29,963 nt of DNA from Anammoximicrobium sp032229885 (GTDB lineage: Bacteria; Planctomycetota; Planctomycetia; Pirellulales; Pirellulaceae): assembly GCA_032229885.1 (NCBI GenBank), contig JAVYAJ010000411.1:1-29963 (forward strand), in the 5' to 3' direction. The notes under the pieces are model-generated. The model was not told the origin of the DNA, ran no database searches, and saw only the letters and a list, made by a program, of their open reading frames with translations. Shown here in pieces: positions 15,627 to 26,087 of this stretch (position 1 is its first letter; the number at the start of each line of letters is the position of its first letter). The translations under genes and the position numbers were made by a program.

Positions 15627-16460
15627 TCAGCCGGGCGAATCGCCGCCCGACGAAGACGGCCCATCGGCGGCGCTGGGAACGACAGTCGGCGAAATCGAGT
15701 CCAGATACTCGCGCACACGCGCGGTACCAAGATACCAGACGGACCCGGTATAGAACACTAGCTTGGCGAGAATCCAGACGATCATCAACACGGCGCCGAA
15801 CAGCATCGCCATCTGCGCCGCCCGCGCGACCCACTCGGCGGCCTGGGCGGCCTCGTTCATCGAGATCTGAGTCATTTCCTCAAAATACGCTTGCATCACG
15901 GACATCGCCTGGATCTGCAGCAGTGACTGGACGACCCCGCGGGCGAGTTCGAACGCAATCGCCAAGCCGCAGGCGGCAATCAACACGCGACGCCCGCGGC
16001 GAAACTGCCTGAGAACCTGGATCCCGCCGACCAGCAGGCCGGTGGCCACGACCGCATGGATGCCCAGCAGGCCGACGTTGACAGTCCAAAACCGTGACTG
16101 GACCGCGAGCATCTCGCGCTGCATCTGCGCGTTCAATTCACGCAAATGCTGGGGCGCGCCGGGCTGATCGCCGACGAAAAACATCGTCTCCGCACGCTGG
16201 CCCAACCACAACGCGGCCACCCCGAAGGCCGTGCTGACCAAGCCGGCCGCGCCCAAAATAATGACGACGGTACACAGGACCTTCAGCCCCCGCGGGCGGG
16301 CATCCGAGGACGTCCAGGCCGCCGATGTCAGGTCGGCGGACGCTGCGCCGAGCGGCGTCGAGCGGAGCGCGGCGGGCGGCTGATACGCGTCCAGCGGGCT
16401 GGCCGTCGTCGGAACGGTCAAGTCGTTGTCGGGGGTGGAATCGGCCATCGAGAGCGTCAT
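15627..16460 (-). CDS. Four-helix membrane protein, function unknown
   Basis: 277 aa from ATG at 16460; an ATG at 16448 is equally possible and neither has a clear ribosome site. Longer in-frame starts add an Arg-rich, non-protein-like extension. Residues 1-55 are a polar Thr/Ser/Pro/Ala-rich cytoplasmic-type tail. Hydrophobic helices follow at about 59-86, 124-150, 158-181 and 216-243. The loop between helices 1 and 2 (about 87-123) is amphipathic with MQREM-like heptads, and the C-terminus is Ser/Gly/Pro-rich. I recognise no family; the layout is common among planctomycete membrane proteins of unknown role. It is the first gene of a likely transcript with coaD and an exported aminotransferase. 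Confidence 0.75.
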   Translation of the reverse strand: MTLSMADSTPDNDLTVPTTASPLDAYQPPAALRSTPLGAASADLTSAAWTSSDARPRGLKVLCTVVIILGAAGLVSTAFGVAALWLGQRAETMFFVGDQPGAPQHLRELNAQMQREMLAVQSRFWTVNVGLLGIHAVVATGLLVGGIQVLRQFRRGRRVLIAACGLAIAFELARGVVQSLLQIQAMSVMQAYFEEMTQISMNEAAQAAEWVARAAQMAMLFGAVLMIVWILAKLVFYTGSVWYLGTARVREYLDSISPTVVPSAADGPSSSGGDSPG

Positions 16461-16907
16461 TCGTTCGGCGGTTGCTGGACTTCGTAAAGCGGCAACATGC
16501 TGGGCGGCGGCCAAGGAGCCGGGCGCGTCGCGTCGCGGTTGGCGAAAAGCGTTTCCTCCCCGCGGCACGCACCGGATGCGCGGATCCTCGCCGTGCCCGA
16601 GATCCCCGGCCGTGCGGACACCCATCCCGAGCCAATCGGAACGCAACCGCGTCACTTTCTCGGGACGGGTCAATTCTACCGATTTGCGCATTGAAGGGCG
16701 AGCGGCACGCGCCTATCTTATCGTGTTCCGTCGGATCCCGGCGCCCCGATCCGCTGCCGAACCGCGGTGCAAAGCGCACTGCGCGCGGCCGGACATGACG
16801 TCTGGCAGCCCGGGCTTCGCATCGCCCGGAGGCAGGCCCTGGGGCGGACGCCCGGACCGACGCTCTCGCCCGCGCACAACCCGATCTTCCCAGAGGACGA
16901 GGCTCTG
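16461..16907. other. Divergent intergenic region upstream of ldhA
   Basis: 447 bp between divergent genes. It contains a candidate promoter for the ldhA-pyk pair at 16691-16719. The remainder is GC-rich and shows no family-like reading frame; the open frame extending ldhA back to 16767 has no ribosome site. I saw no clear operator repeat. Confidence 0.5.
16691..16719 (+). promoter_or_regulatory. Candidate sigma70-type promoter for ldhA-pyk
   Basis: TTGAAG (16691-16696) and TATCTT (16714-16719) are separated by exactly 17 bp, each a 4/6 match to consensus. It is on the correct strand and in the only AT-richer patch of this gap. The leader would be about 180 nt. Confidence 0.3.
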
Positions 16908-17912
16908 ATGACTCATATCGTCGCCGTGTTCGACACCAAACCTTACGACCGCGCATCGCTGACCCGCGCCGCCGGCGCCGAGCAGATCGACTGGCGGTTC
17001 CTCGAGTTTCGCCTTGGCCCCAATGCCGTGCACGCCGCCGCGGGGGCCCAGGCTGCGTGCGCGTTTGTCAACGATTGTGCGGATCGGACGGTCATGGAGA
17101 CGCTGGCCAAACTGGGAATCCGCCTGCTGGCCCTGCGGTGCACGGGCTACAACAACATCGACGTCGAGGCCGCCAAGGCGTTGGGGGTGACCGTGACCCG
17201 CGTCCCGGACTACTCGCCCTATGCGGTCGCCGAACACGTCGTGGCCCTGCTGCTGACGCTGAACCGCAAGATCCATCGGGCGTTCAACCGCGTCCGCGAG
17301 CTGAACTTTTCGCTGAGTGGGTTGGTCGGATTCGATCTGCATGGCAAGACCGCGGGAATCATCGGAACCGGCAAGATCGGCCGCATCACGGCGCAGATTC
17401 TGCGGGGGTTCGGCATGCGCGTGCTGGCCTACGATCCGTTTCCCGATTACGAGTGGAGCCGACAGCAAGGGATCGAATACGTCGCCGCCGACGAGCTGTC
17501 CGCCGCCAGCGATGTGGTCTCGCTGCACGTGCCCCTGACGCCGCAGACCCGCCACCTGATCCGCCGCGAATCGTTGGCCCGGATGAAACGCGGGGCGATT
17601 CTGGTGAACGTCAGCCGCGGGGCGCTGATCGACACGGCGGCGCTGATCGAGGCGTTGAAGTCGGGCCAGCTCGGCGGCGTGGCGCTGGATGTCTACGAAG
17701 AAGAGGAGGGCGTTTTCTTCGAGGATCTGTCCGGCCAGGTCTTGCAGGATGACGAGCTGGCGCGGCTGCTGACGTTTCCGAACGTGCTGATCACGGCGCA
17801 CCAGGCGTTTTTGACTCGCGAGGCCTTGTCGGACATCGCCCGGACGACCGTCGCCAACCTGCTGGCGCTGCGCGACGGGCGGCCGTTCGTCGAAGGATCG
17901 GTGCTGACATGA
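16908..17912 (+). CDS. ldhA: D-lactate dehydrogenase, 2-hydroxyacid dehydrogenase family
   Basis: 334 aa from ATG at 16908, preceded by AGAGGACGAGG. The sequence follows E. coli LdhA closely in pattern: IRLLALRCTGYNNIDVEAAK, PYAVAEHVVALLLTLNRKIH, GKTAGIIGTGKIG (Rossmann GxGxxG at 153-158), NVSRGALID and TAHQAFLTREAL. The catalytic trio is R237, E266 (in DVYEEEEGVFFED) and H298. It reduces pyruvate to D-lactate with NADH in the cytosol, regenerating NAD+ when respiration is limited. Its stop overlaps the pyruvate kinase start as ATGA, so the enzyme making pyruvate and the enzyme using it are translationally coupled. A related 2-ketoacid substrate cannot be excluded, but the FFED and HQAFLT motifs favour D-lactate. 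Confidence 0.93.
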   Translation: MTHIVAVFDTKPYDRASLTRAAGAEQIDWRFLEFRLGPNAVHAAAGAQAACAFVNDCADRTVMETLAKLGIRLLALRCTGYNNIDVEAAKALGVTVTRVPDYSPYAVAEHVVALLLTLNRKIHRAFNRVRELNFSLSGLVGFDLHGKTAGIIGTGKIGRITAQILRGFGMRVLAYDPFPDYEWSRQQGIEYVAADELSAASDVVSLHVPLTPQTRHLIRRESLARMKRGAILVNVSRGALIDTAALIEALKSGQLGGVALDVYEEEEGVFFEDLSGQVLQDDELARLLTFPNVLITAHQAFLTREALSDIARTTVANLLALRDGRPFVEGSVLT

Positions 17913-19375
17913 GCGATTGCCCGTTGCCGACGCGCAAGACGAAGATCGTCGCGACGATCGGCCCGGCGTCGGACTCGCCGGAGACGCTCAGAGAACTGAT
18001 CCGCGCCGGAATGGACATCGCGCGGCTGAACTTTTCGCACGGCGACCTGCCCGGTCACGCTGCGCGGATCTCGCGGATTCGCGAGGCCGCGCAGGCGGTC
18101 GGCCGCGGCATCGCGATCATGGCCGATCTGCCCGGCCCGAAAATGCGGCTGGGCCGGATCGATCCCGAGCCGGTCGAGCTGGCGGCCGGCCAGACGCTGA
18201 CGCTGACGGCCGCGGACATCGTCGGCGACGCGACGCGGATCGCGACGAGTTTTCCCCAGTTGCCCCGGGTCGTGAAGCCGGGCGACCGGCTGTTCCTGAA
18301 CGACGGCCTGGTGCAGTTGATCGTCGAGGGCACATCCGGCCAGGACGTCCAGTGCCGCGTGGCCGTAGGCGGCGAGTTGCGTTCGCGCAAGGGGCTCAAT
18401 CTGCCGGGAATCCGTCTGGGGATCCGGGCCTTCACGCCACAGGACCGCGTCTGCCTCGAGTTCGCGCTGCGAGCCGGCGTGGATGCGGTGAGCCAGTCGT
18501 TTGTCGAGAGCGCGGACGACATCCGCGACGTGCGCCAGGCGGCTTTGGCGATCGGCTGCCGGCCGTTGGTGATCGCCAAGATCGAGCGCGCCGATTCGCT
18601 GCGGAACATCGACGAAATTCTCCAGGCCGCCGATGGCATCATGGTGGCCCGCGGCGACCTGGGCGTCGAGACGCCGATCGAGGAAATCGCCGTCCTGCAA
18701 AAGCGGCTGATCGCCAAGGCCAACCTGATCGGCAAACCGGTGATCACCGCCACGCAGATGCTCGAGTCGATGACCGCCAGCCGCTTGCCCACGCGCGCCG
18801 AAGCCACGGACGTCGCCAATGCCATTCTGGATGGAACCGATGCGATCATGCTGTCCGGCGAATCTGCGATGGGCCGATACCCGATCGAGTCCGTGGGCAT
18901 GTTGGCGCGGATCGCCGCGTACACCGAACGCCATCGGCCGCCCACGCGGCTAGACGACTTGCGGGCTCTGCTGCGTCAGACGAAGCCCGCAACCGCGGCC
19001 GAGGCGATTTCGTCGCTGGTCGAGCACGCTTTGGAAACCGTCCCCTGCGCGGCGGTCTTTGTGCCGACGCGCAGCGGCGCGACCGCGCGGATGATCTCGC
19101 GGTTCAAACCGACCGTGTGGATCATCGCCTTCAGCCGCGAGCTGGCCGTGCGCCGAGCCTTGTCGTTCACCGGCGGCGTCCATCCGGTCGCGATCGACGA
19201 AGATCCCGAGAGCTGGGAGGATTACGCCCGCCAGTGGTTGCGCGCCCATGGCCTGTCCGGCGACGCGGCCATGTTGGTGGCGGGACCGTCCGACCGCTAT
19301 CCCGACGCCAACCACCGCATCGAGTTTCTTCGCGACGTATGCGGTGTTGCCGCAAGCTCGTCGTCCTACGAATAA
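17909..19375 (+). CDS. pyk: Pyruvate kinase
   Basis: 488 aa. It converts phosphoenolpyruvate and ADP to pyruvate and ATP, the last step of glycolysis. Motifs in order: RKTKIVATIGPAS (9-21), the ARLNFSHG loop (38-45), DLPGPKMRLG, AIGCRPLVIAKIERADS with catalytic K224, GIMVARGDLGVE (Mg2+/PEP site), KPVITATQMLESM and the C-terminal allosteric-type domain with PTRSGATARMISR. It overlaps ldhA by 4 bp, so both are made from one message. Length is close to the usual 470-500. The C-terminus ends in a short Ser run. It is convergent with the acetate-cluster gene that ends at 19638. Confidence 0.95.
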   Translation: MSDCPLPTRKTKIVATIGPASDSPETLRELIRAGMDIARLNFSHGDLPGHAARISRIREAAQAVGRGIAIMADLPGPKMRLGRIDPEPVELAAGQTLTLTAADIVGDATRIATSFPQLPRVVKPGDRLFLNDGLVQLIVEGTSGQDVQCRVAVGGELRSRKGLNLPGIRLGIRAFTPQDRVCLEFALRAGVDAVSQSFVESADDIRDVRQAALAIGCRPLVIAKIERADSLRNIDEILQAADGIMVARGDLGVETPIEEIAVLQKRLIAKANLIGKPVITATQMLESMTASRLPTRAEATDVANAILDGTDAIMLSGESAMGRYPIESVGMLARIAAYTERHRPPTRLDDLRALLRQTKPATAAEAISSLVEHALETVPCAAVFVPTRSGATARMISRFKPTVWIIAFSRELAVRRALSFTGGVHPVAIDEDPESWEDYARQWLRAHGLSGDAAMLVAGPSDRYPDANHRIEFLRDVCGVAASSSSYE

Positions 19376-19637
19376 CCCGGGCGGGCATCCTTGCGGACGG
19401 CGCGCGGCACGTGACTGCGACGCGCCCCCGCGGCGTCCAACGCCGAACCGGGACGGGCGCCGCGCAGACCGGCCCGCCGGATGCGCGGTGCGAGGATGGA
19501 CAACAGGCCCGCGCCAAAGGCGACCGGTCCGCATGCGCGCCGCTCGCGATGAACGTGGAGCGAGCCGGCGGCGAGCGCGGTTTACCGGCGTCCGCCCGTC
19601 CGCCGCATTTCGTTCGCGTCCTACTTTTTGATATCTG

Positions 19638-21503
19638 TCAGTCCGTGTCTCGCATCGTCACGCGCACGACCCCTTCGTCGGTCGCCGTCTCGGTGTTCAT
19701 GCCCGACCGGTGGAAGATCTTGAGCATGCCGCTGTTCTCCGGCAGGACATCCGCGTTGAACTCGCGGATGCCGGCCTGGCGGCCGATCTCGATCAACCGC
19801 CGGAACAGATGGCTGCCGATGCCCTGCCGTTGCCAGTCGTCACGGACGACGAACGCCATCTCGGCGCTCCGCTTGGCCGGATTCGTCATATAGCGACCGA
19901 CCGCCAGGATCTCTTCGTGGCCGGCCTGTCCATGAACCACCACCAACGCCATCTCGGTGTCGTAGTCGACGTTGCAGAACATCTGCAGCTTGTTGTGCGG
20001 CAGGGACTTCAACGTGCCGTGGTAGCGGAGGTATTTGGTCTGCTCGCTGAAGGCGTAGAACATGGCCTTGATCGCGCTGTCGTCGGACGGGCGAATCGGC
20101 CGGACGAGCATCTTGGCGCCGTCTTCGAGCACCAAGGTCTCTTCGAGATTCTGCGGGTACGGCTGCGCCGACGGCAGAATCTGGTCCGCATAGACCAGTC
20201 GCCGACGTTTGGCGGCGTGCAGCAGGTCCGAACGAAAATCGGGGTGCGCGATGTGGATCAAGGCCATCGCCCGCTCGCGCATCGTGCGTCCGTGCAAATA
20301 CGCGATCCCATGCTCGGTGACCACATAGTGGATGTCGCCGCGCGTCGTGACCACGCCCGCGCCTTGCTGGAGAAACGGCACGATGCGGCTGCGGAGGCGG
20401 CCGTTGCTGTCCGTCGCCGTGCTGGGCAACGCCAGCACGGGCTTTCCGCCGCGAGCCATGGCCGCGCCGCGCATGAAATCGGCGTGCCCACCGATCCCGC
20501 TGTACAGACGCTCGCCGATCGAATCCGCGACCGCCTGGCCGGTCAGATCGATCTCGATGGCCGCGTTGATGGCCACGATGTTCTCGTGCTTGGCGACCAC
20601 TCGCGGATCGTTGGTGTAATCCGACGGATGCATCTCGATCTGCGGATTGTTGTCCATAAAGCGGAACAGTTCCTGGCTTCCGGCCGCAAAGCTCCCGATG
20701 ATCTTGCCCTGATGGATGGTTTTGCGGTTTCCGGTGATGACGCCCTGCTTGGTCAAGCGCATGACGCCATCCGAGAACATCTCGGTGTGGATGCCCAAGT
20801 CGTTCCGATCCGTCAGCGAGGACAGCACGGCGTCCGGCAGACGTCCGATCCCAAGCTGCAAGGTGTCGCCGTCGGAAACCAAGCTCGCCACATTGTCGGC
20901 GATCCGGGCCGTGATCGAGTCGCGCTCGGTGATCACCGGCCATTCCAACAAGGGCTCGTTGTGTTCGACCAGATACTCGATGTCGCGGACGTGGATAAAG
21001 CTGCTGCCCAACGTCCGCGGCATGTAGCTGTTGACCTGGGCGACCACCAGGCGCGCCGCCTGGGCCGCGGCGCGAGTCATGTCGACCGAGACGCCCAGGC
21101 TGCAGAAGCCGTGTTCGTCCGGCGGGCTGACCATGATCAACGCGACGTCGATGGGGATCCGCCCCGTCTTGAACATCGACGGGATCTGCGAAAAAAAGAT
21201 CGGCGTATAGTCCGCCCGCGCCTGGCCAACGGCGTCCCGAACGCTGTTGCCGATGAAGAACGCGTTGGCGCGAAAGCGGCTCGAATACTTGGGGTCCGTG
21301 TACGGCGCCACGCCCATCGTCAGCACGTTCAGCAGCTCGGTGTCCTCGGCGTCCGCGCCCGAATCGACGAGCGCGCGAACCAAGTCTTGCGGCTCGCCGC
21401 AGGCCGATCCGATGAACACTCGGTTGCCCGGTTTGATGAACTTGATGGCCTCGTGCGCCGAGATCAGTTTCTTGCTCCACGTGGTACGCCAATCACCAGC
21501 CAT
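19638..21503 (-). CDS. Acetyl-CoA hydrolase/CoA-transferase fused to a GNAT acetyltransferase
   Basis: 621 aa. Residues about 10-440 are a family-I-like acetyl-CoA hydrolase/transferase related to 4-hydroxybutyrate or succinyl-CoA:acetate CoA-transferases: GIHTEMFSDG (E241 is the likely glutamyl-CoA residue), LYSGIGGHADFMRGA (334-347) and VVTEHGIAYLHG. Residues about 464-615 are a GNAT domain with the acetyl-CoA-binding loop QRQGIGSHL (558-566). The protein may move CoA between acetate and other acids while its GNAT half acetylates a target. GGTGAG lies 5 nt before the ATG. It starts 10 bp after the ADP-forming synthetase, so the two form an operon. The fusion is a known domain arrangement; the acetylation target is unknown, though acs nearby is an obvious candidate. 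Confidence 0.9.
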   Translation of the reverse strand: MAGDWRTTWSKKLISAHEAIKFIKPGNRVFIGSACGEPQDLVRALVDSGADAEDTELLNVLTMGVAPYTDPKYSSRFRANAFFIGNSVRDAVGQARADYTPIFFSQIPSMFKTGRIPIDVALIMVSPPDEHGFCSLGVSVDMTRAAAQAARLVVAQVNSYMPRTLGSSFIHVRDIEYLVEHNEPLLEWPVITERDSITARIADNVASLVSDGDTLQLGIGRLPDAVLSSLTDRNDLGIHTEMFSDGVMRLTKQGVITGNRKTIHQGKIIGSFAAGSQELFRFMDNNPQIEMHPSDYTNDPRVVAKHENIVAINAAIEIDLTGQAVADSIGERLYSGIGGHADFMRGAAMARGGKPVLALPSTATDSNGRLRSRIVPFLQQGAGVVTTRGDIHYVVTEHGIAYLHGRTMRERAMALIHIAHPDFRSDLLHAAKRRRLVYADQILPSAQPYPQNLEETLVLEDGAKMLVRPIRPSDDSAIKAMFYAFSEQTKYLRYHGTLKSLPHNKLQMFCNVDYDTEMALVVVHGQAGHEEILAVGRYMTNPAKRSAEMAFVVRDDWQRQGIGSHLFRRLIEIGRQAGIREFNADVLPENSGMLKIFHRSGMNTETATDEGVVRVTMRDTD

Positions 21504-21513
21504 GCTTGCTCAC

Positions 21514-23679
21514 CTACTCCTTGGAAAGAATGATTCTTGCATCGGCGACGATCGCGCCGTTGCCGCGGGGATAGACCAACAGCGGGTTGATGTCCAATTC
21601 GTGAATCTCGGGATGCGCGGTCACGAACTGGCTGAGCCGCAACAGGCATTCGGCCACGGCCGCCAGGTCGGACGGCGGTTCGCCGCGAGCGCCCTGCAGC
21701 AGCTTGATGGCGCGGATCTGGCGGATCATCTCGTCGGCCTCGTTCTCGCGGATCGGCGCCAGACGAAACACGACGTCCTTCAAAATCTCGGTGTAGATCC
21801 CGCCCAAGCCGAACATCAACACGGCGCCGAAGCGTTTGTCGCGGGTGACCCCGAGGATCACCTCCTTGCCGCGATCGAGCATCTTCTGGATCAGCACGCC
21901 CCAGATCTCGACCTCGTTGCCCAGCCGCCCGCGGACGTTCTGCAGCATGGTGTCGTGCGAGGCGCGAACCGCCGCGGCGTCGCGCAGATCCAGTTGCACG
22001 CCGCCTACGTCCGTCTTGTGCAGGATCTTGGGACCCACGATCTTCATCACGACCGGGTAGCCCATTCCGTCGGCGACGGCGACCGCTTCATCGGCCGACC
22101 GCGCCAACTGGAACGGAACCGTAGAGAAGCCATAGGCTTTGAGCGCCTCCAAAGCGCGGACCTCGATCAACTGCGGCCGCCCCGCGTCGAGCTCGCTCTG
22201 GAACAGCTTGTCGACCGCTTCTTTGTCCACCGCGAACTCGCGATAGCCGCGGACCTTCGTCCGCACGCGTTCCGCAAAACGGCTCTTGGCCGCCATCGAC
22301 CGCATCGCGTTTTCCGGAAACGCGTACGTCGGCACCCCGTATTGTTTCTGCAGGATTTCGACGCCCGTCGAGACGTCCTCCAAGCCCATCAGACAGGCCG
22401 TCACCGGCTTGTGACAGAAATCCTTCGTCTCGCCGATCACGACTGCGATCTCGTTCACGTCGGTCATCGTCTGCGGCGTCACGATCACCAGCACCTGGTC
22501 GACGGTCTCGTCGGCCGTCACTGCGTCCAGAGCGGCCCGATACCGATCGCTGCGTGCGTCCCCGATCACGTCCACCGGGTTCTTGATGCTGCCCACCGTG
22601 GGCATCTGAAACTGGAGCGATTTCCGGGTGTAATCTCGGAACTTGGCCAACTCCAGCCCGTACCGAATGGCCGAATCGGTCGCCATGATCCCCGGCCCCC
22701 CGGCGTTGGTCACGATGGCCGTGCGCCGGCCGGCGGGCAACAGCGGATCGGTGAACACCTCGGCCAGATCGAACAACTGGGCCACCGTCTCGACGCGGAA
22801 CACGCCGGCTTGGATCATCATCGCGTTGTACAGTTCGTCCGAACCAGCCAGCGATCCGGTGTGCGAAGCCGCGGCGGCGGCGCCCTCGGCCGTGCGCCCG
22901 CTCTTGATCACCAGAATCGGCTTGGGATTCGCGCCGTGGATGATGTCGTGGGCCGCCGCCAGAAAGCGATGGCCGTCGCTGATCTCCTCGACATACATCA
23001 TGATCGCCTTCGTCTTGTCGTCGGCGGCCAGCGAACGCAACAGGTCGACCTCGTCGATGTCGCACTTGTTCCCGAAACTGACGAACTGCGAGAACCCGAT
23101 GCCGCGTCCCTTGGCGTAATCCAGCAGCGCCGCGCACAACGCGCCGCTCTGCGAGATCAGCCCGAGACTGCCGTGCGGGGGAATATCCCGGCCGAACGAG
23201 GCGTTCATCTGCACCGACGGATCAGTGTTGATGACGCCCAGACAGTTGGGCCCCAACAACGACAATCCGCGCTCGCGGGCAATATCCCGCAGCCGGGCCT
23301 CGCGGGCCGCGCCTTCCTCGCCGACCTCTTTGAAGCCGGCCGAGATCACCACCATGTGGCGCGTGCCCAACTCGGCGGCCTGGATCACGACCCGTTCGAC
23401 GTGCGGCGCGGGGACGACGATCACGACCAAGTCCGGCGTCTCGCCCAGGGACTCTAAATCCTTGAAGCACGGGACGCCCAGAATCCCCTTGGCCTTCGGA
23501 TTGATCGGATAGATCACGCCCGTGTAGTGGCCGTAGATCAAGTTGCGGATCACGGCGTGGCCGACGGAACCGACCTTGCGCGATGCGCCCACGACCGCGA
23601 TCGAGCTGGGAAAAAACAACGGCGTCAAGTCGCGCGGCGGGGGCAATTCGGTTGACGCAACCTCAGGAGCAGCAGCCAT
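21514..23679 (-). CDS. ADP-forming acyl-CoA synthetase (acetate--CoA ligase type), fused alpha-beta
   Basis: 721 aa. The single chain joins the two halves that are separate subunits in many archaea. Residues about 20-150 are the CoA-binding Rossmann domain (SSIAVVGASRKVGSVGH), then the succinyl-CoA-ligase-like domains with H273 in ASHTGSLAGSD as the expected phosphohistidine, and residues about 490-715 are an ATP-grasp domain (GYPVVMKIVGPKILHKTDVGGV, HELDINPLLVYP). It catalyses acyl-CoA + ADP + Pi to acid + CoA + ATP, or the reverse. E. coli Pat has this architecture plus a C-terminal GNAT; here the protein keeps the phosphohistidine, so it looks catalytically active, and a GNAT sits instead on the next gene. 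AGAGAGGT precedes the ATG. It lies 169 bp after acs and 10 bp before the CoA-transferase gene. Confidence 0.92.
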   Translation of the reverse strand: MAAAPEVASTELPPPRDLTPLFFPSSIAVVGASRKVGSVGHAVIRNLIYGHYTGVIYPINPKAKGILGVPCFKDLESLGETPDLVVIVVPAPHVERVVIQAAELGTRHMVVISAGFKEVGEEGAAREARLRDIARERGLSLLGPNCLGVINTDPSVQMNASFGRDIPPHGSLGLISQSGALCAALLDYAKGRGIGFSQFVSFGNKCDIDEVDLLRSLAADDKTKAIMMYVEEISDGHRFLAAAHDIIHGANPKPILVIKSGRTAEGAAAAASHTGSLAGSDELYNAMMIQAGVFRVETVAQLFDLAEVFTDPLLPAGRRTAIVTNAGGPGIMATDSAIRYGLELAKFRDYTRKSLQFQMPTVGSIKNPVDVIGDARSDRYRAALDAVTADETVDQVLVIVTPQTMTDVNEIAVVIGETKDFCHKPVTACLMGLEDVSTGVEILQKQYGVPTYAFPENAMRSMAAKSRFAERVRTKVRGYREFAVDKEAVDKLFQSELDAGRPQLIEVRALEALKAYGFSTVPFQLARSADEAVAVADGMGYPVVMKIVGPKILHKTDVGGVQLDLRDAAAVRASHDTMLQNVRGRLGNEVEIWGVLIQKMLDRGKEVILGVTRDKRFGAVLMFGLGGIYTEILKDVVFRLAPIRENEADEMIRQIRAIKLLQGARGEPPSDLAAVAECLLRLSQFVTAHPEIHELDINPLLVYPRGNGAIVADARIILSKE

Positions 23680-23848
23680 TCGTTACCTCTCTGTCAAAAA
23701 GCCACTCGCCTCGAATTGATTCCTGGACGAAGGCAACGTCTCGCGAGGCACGCGACGCGCACTCGGATTCGTCACGATGTACGGTCACCCATCGCCGCGG
23801 CGCGGACGAGCGGCGATGGGATGCTGGGCGTCAATTCCGTCCGGCGGC

Positions 23849-25816
<1,968 letters not shown>

Positions 25817-25930
25817 CTGTAATGATACTCCTGTGGACACACATACAAAAATATCGTCAATGCGATCCGACAGTGCCAAATCCCGTCGAGTTACATGAGT
25901 ATACTACATTAACGCCAGAATTCTCGATTG

Positions 25931-25991
25931 ACAACGGGGGAAACCACCGTTGAGACGATTTTTGGTCAAGAAAATATCCAAATCCGGATTT
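25931..25991. repeat. Two palindromes upstream of acs
   Basis: CAACGG and CCGTTG (within about 25931-25952) flank a short GGGAAACCA-type loop, and AAATCCGGATTT (25980-25991) is a perfect 12-bp palindrome. They lie in an AT-richer patch between the stop of the propeller gene and the acs start. On the minus strand an AGTATA complement at 25898-25903 gives a TATACT -10-like box, but no good -35 is spaced for it. The palindromes could be regulator sites or the end of the upstream transcript. Confidence 0.4.
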
Positions 25992-26087
25992 GACGACGGC
26001 CGGTGTGCGCGCGAAAAAACGGTTTGGTGCGCCGCGACGGCGTGTCTACGCGGAAAAGGGGTCGGGTGCGCCGCGGCGGGCGACGCG

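Noticed and set aside
19600..19632. T-run with weak upstream stem between convergent pyk and CoA-transferase genes
   Set aside because: The stem (GGCG/CGCC) is short and not adjacent to the T-run; not enough to call a terminator.
17917..19893. Long plus-strand frame in another phase over pyk
   Set aside because: Arg/Gly/Asp-rich shadow; pyk motifs are all in the other frame.
19710..21533. Plus-strand open frame of 607 codons opposite the CoA-transferase/GNAT gene
   Set aside because: Antisense shadow; translation is His/Arg/Asp-rich.
21247..23457. Plus-strand open frame of 736 codons opposite the ADP-forming synthetase gene
   Set aside because: Composition shadow in high-GC DNA; the minus-strand frame has complete family motifs, and the plus-strand translation is His/Arg/Asp-rich with no domain.
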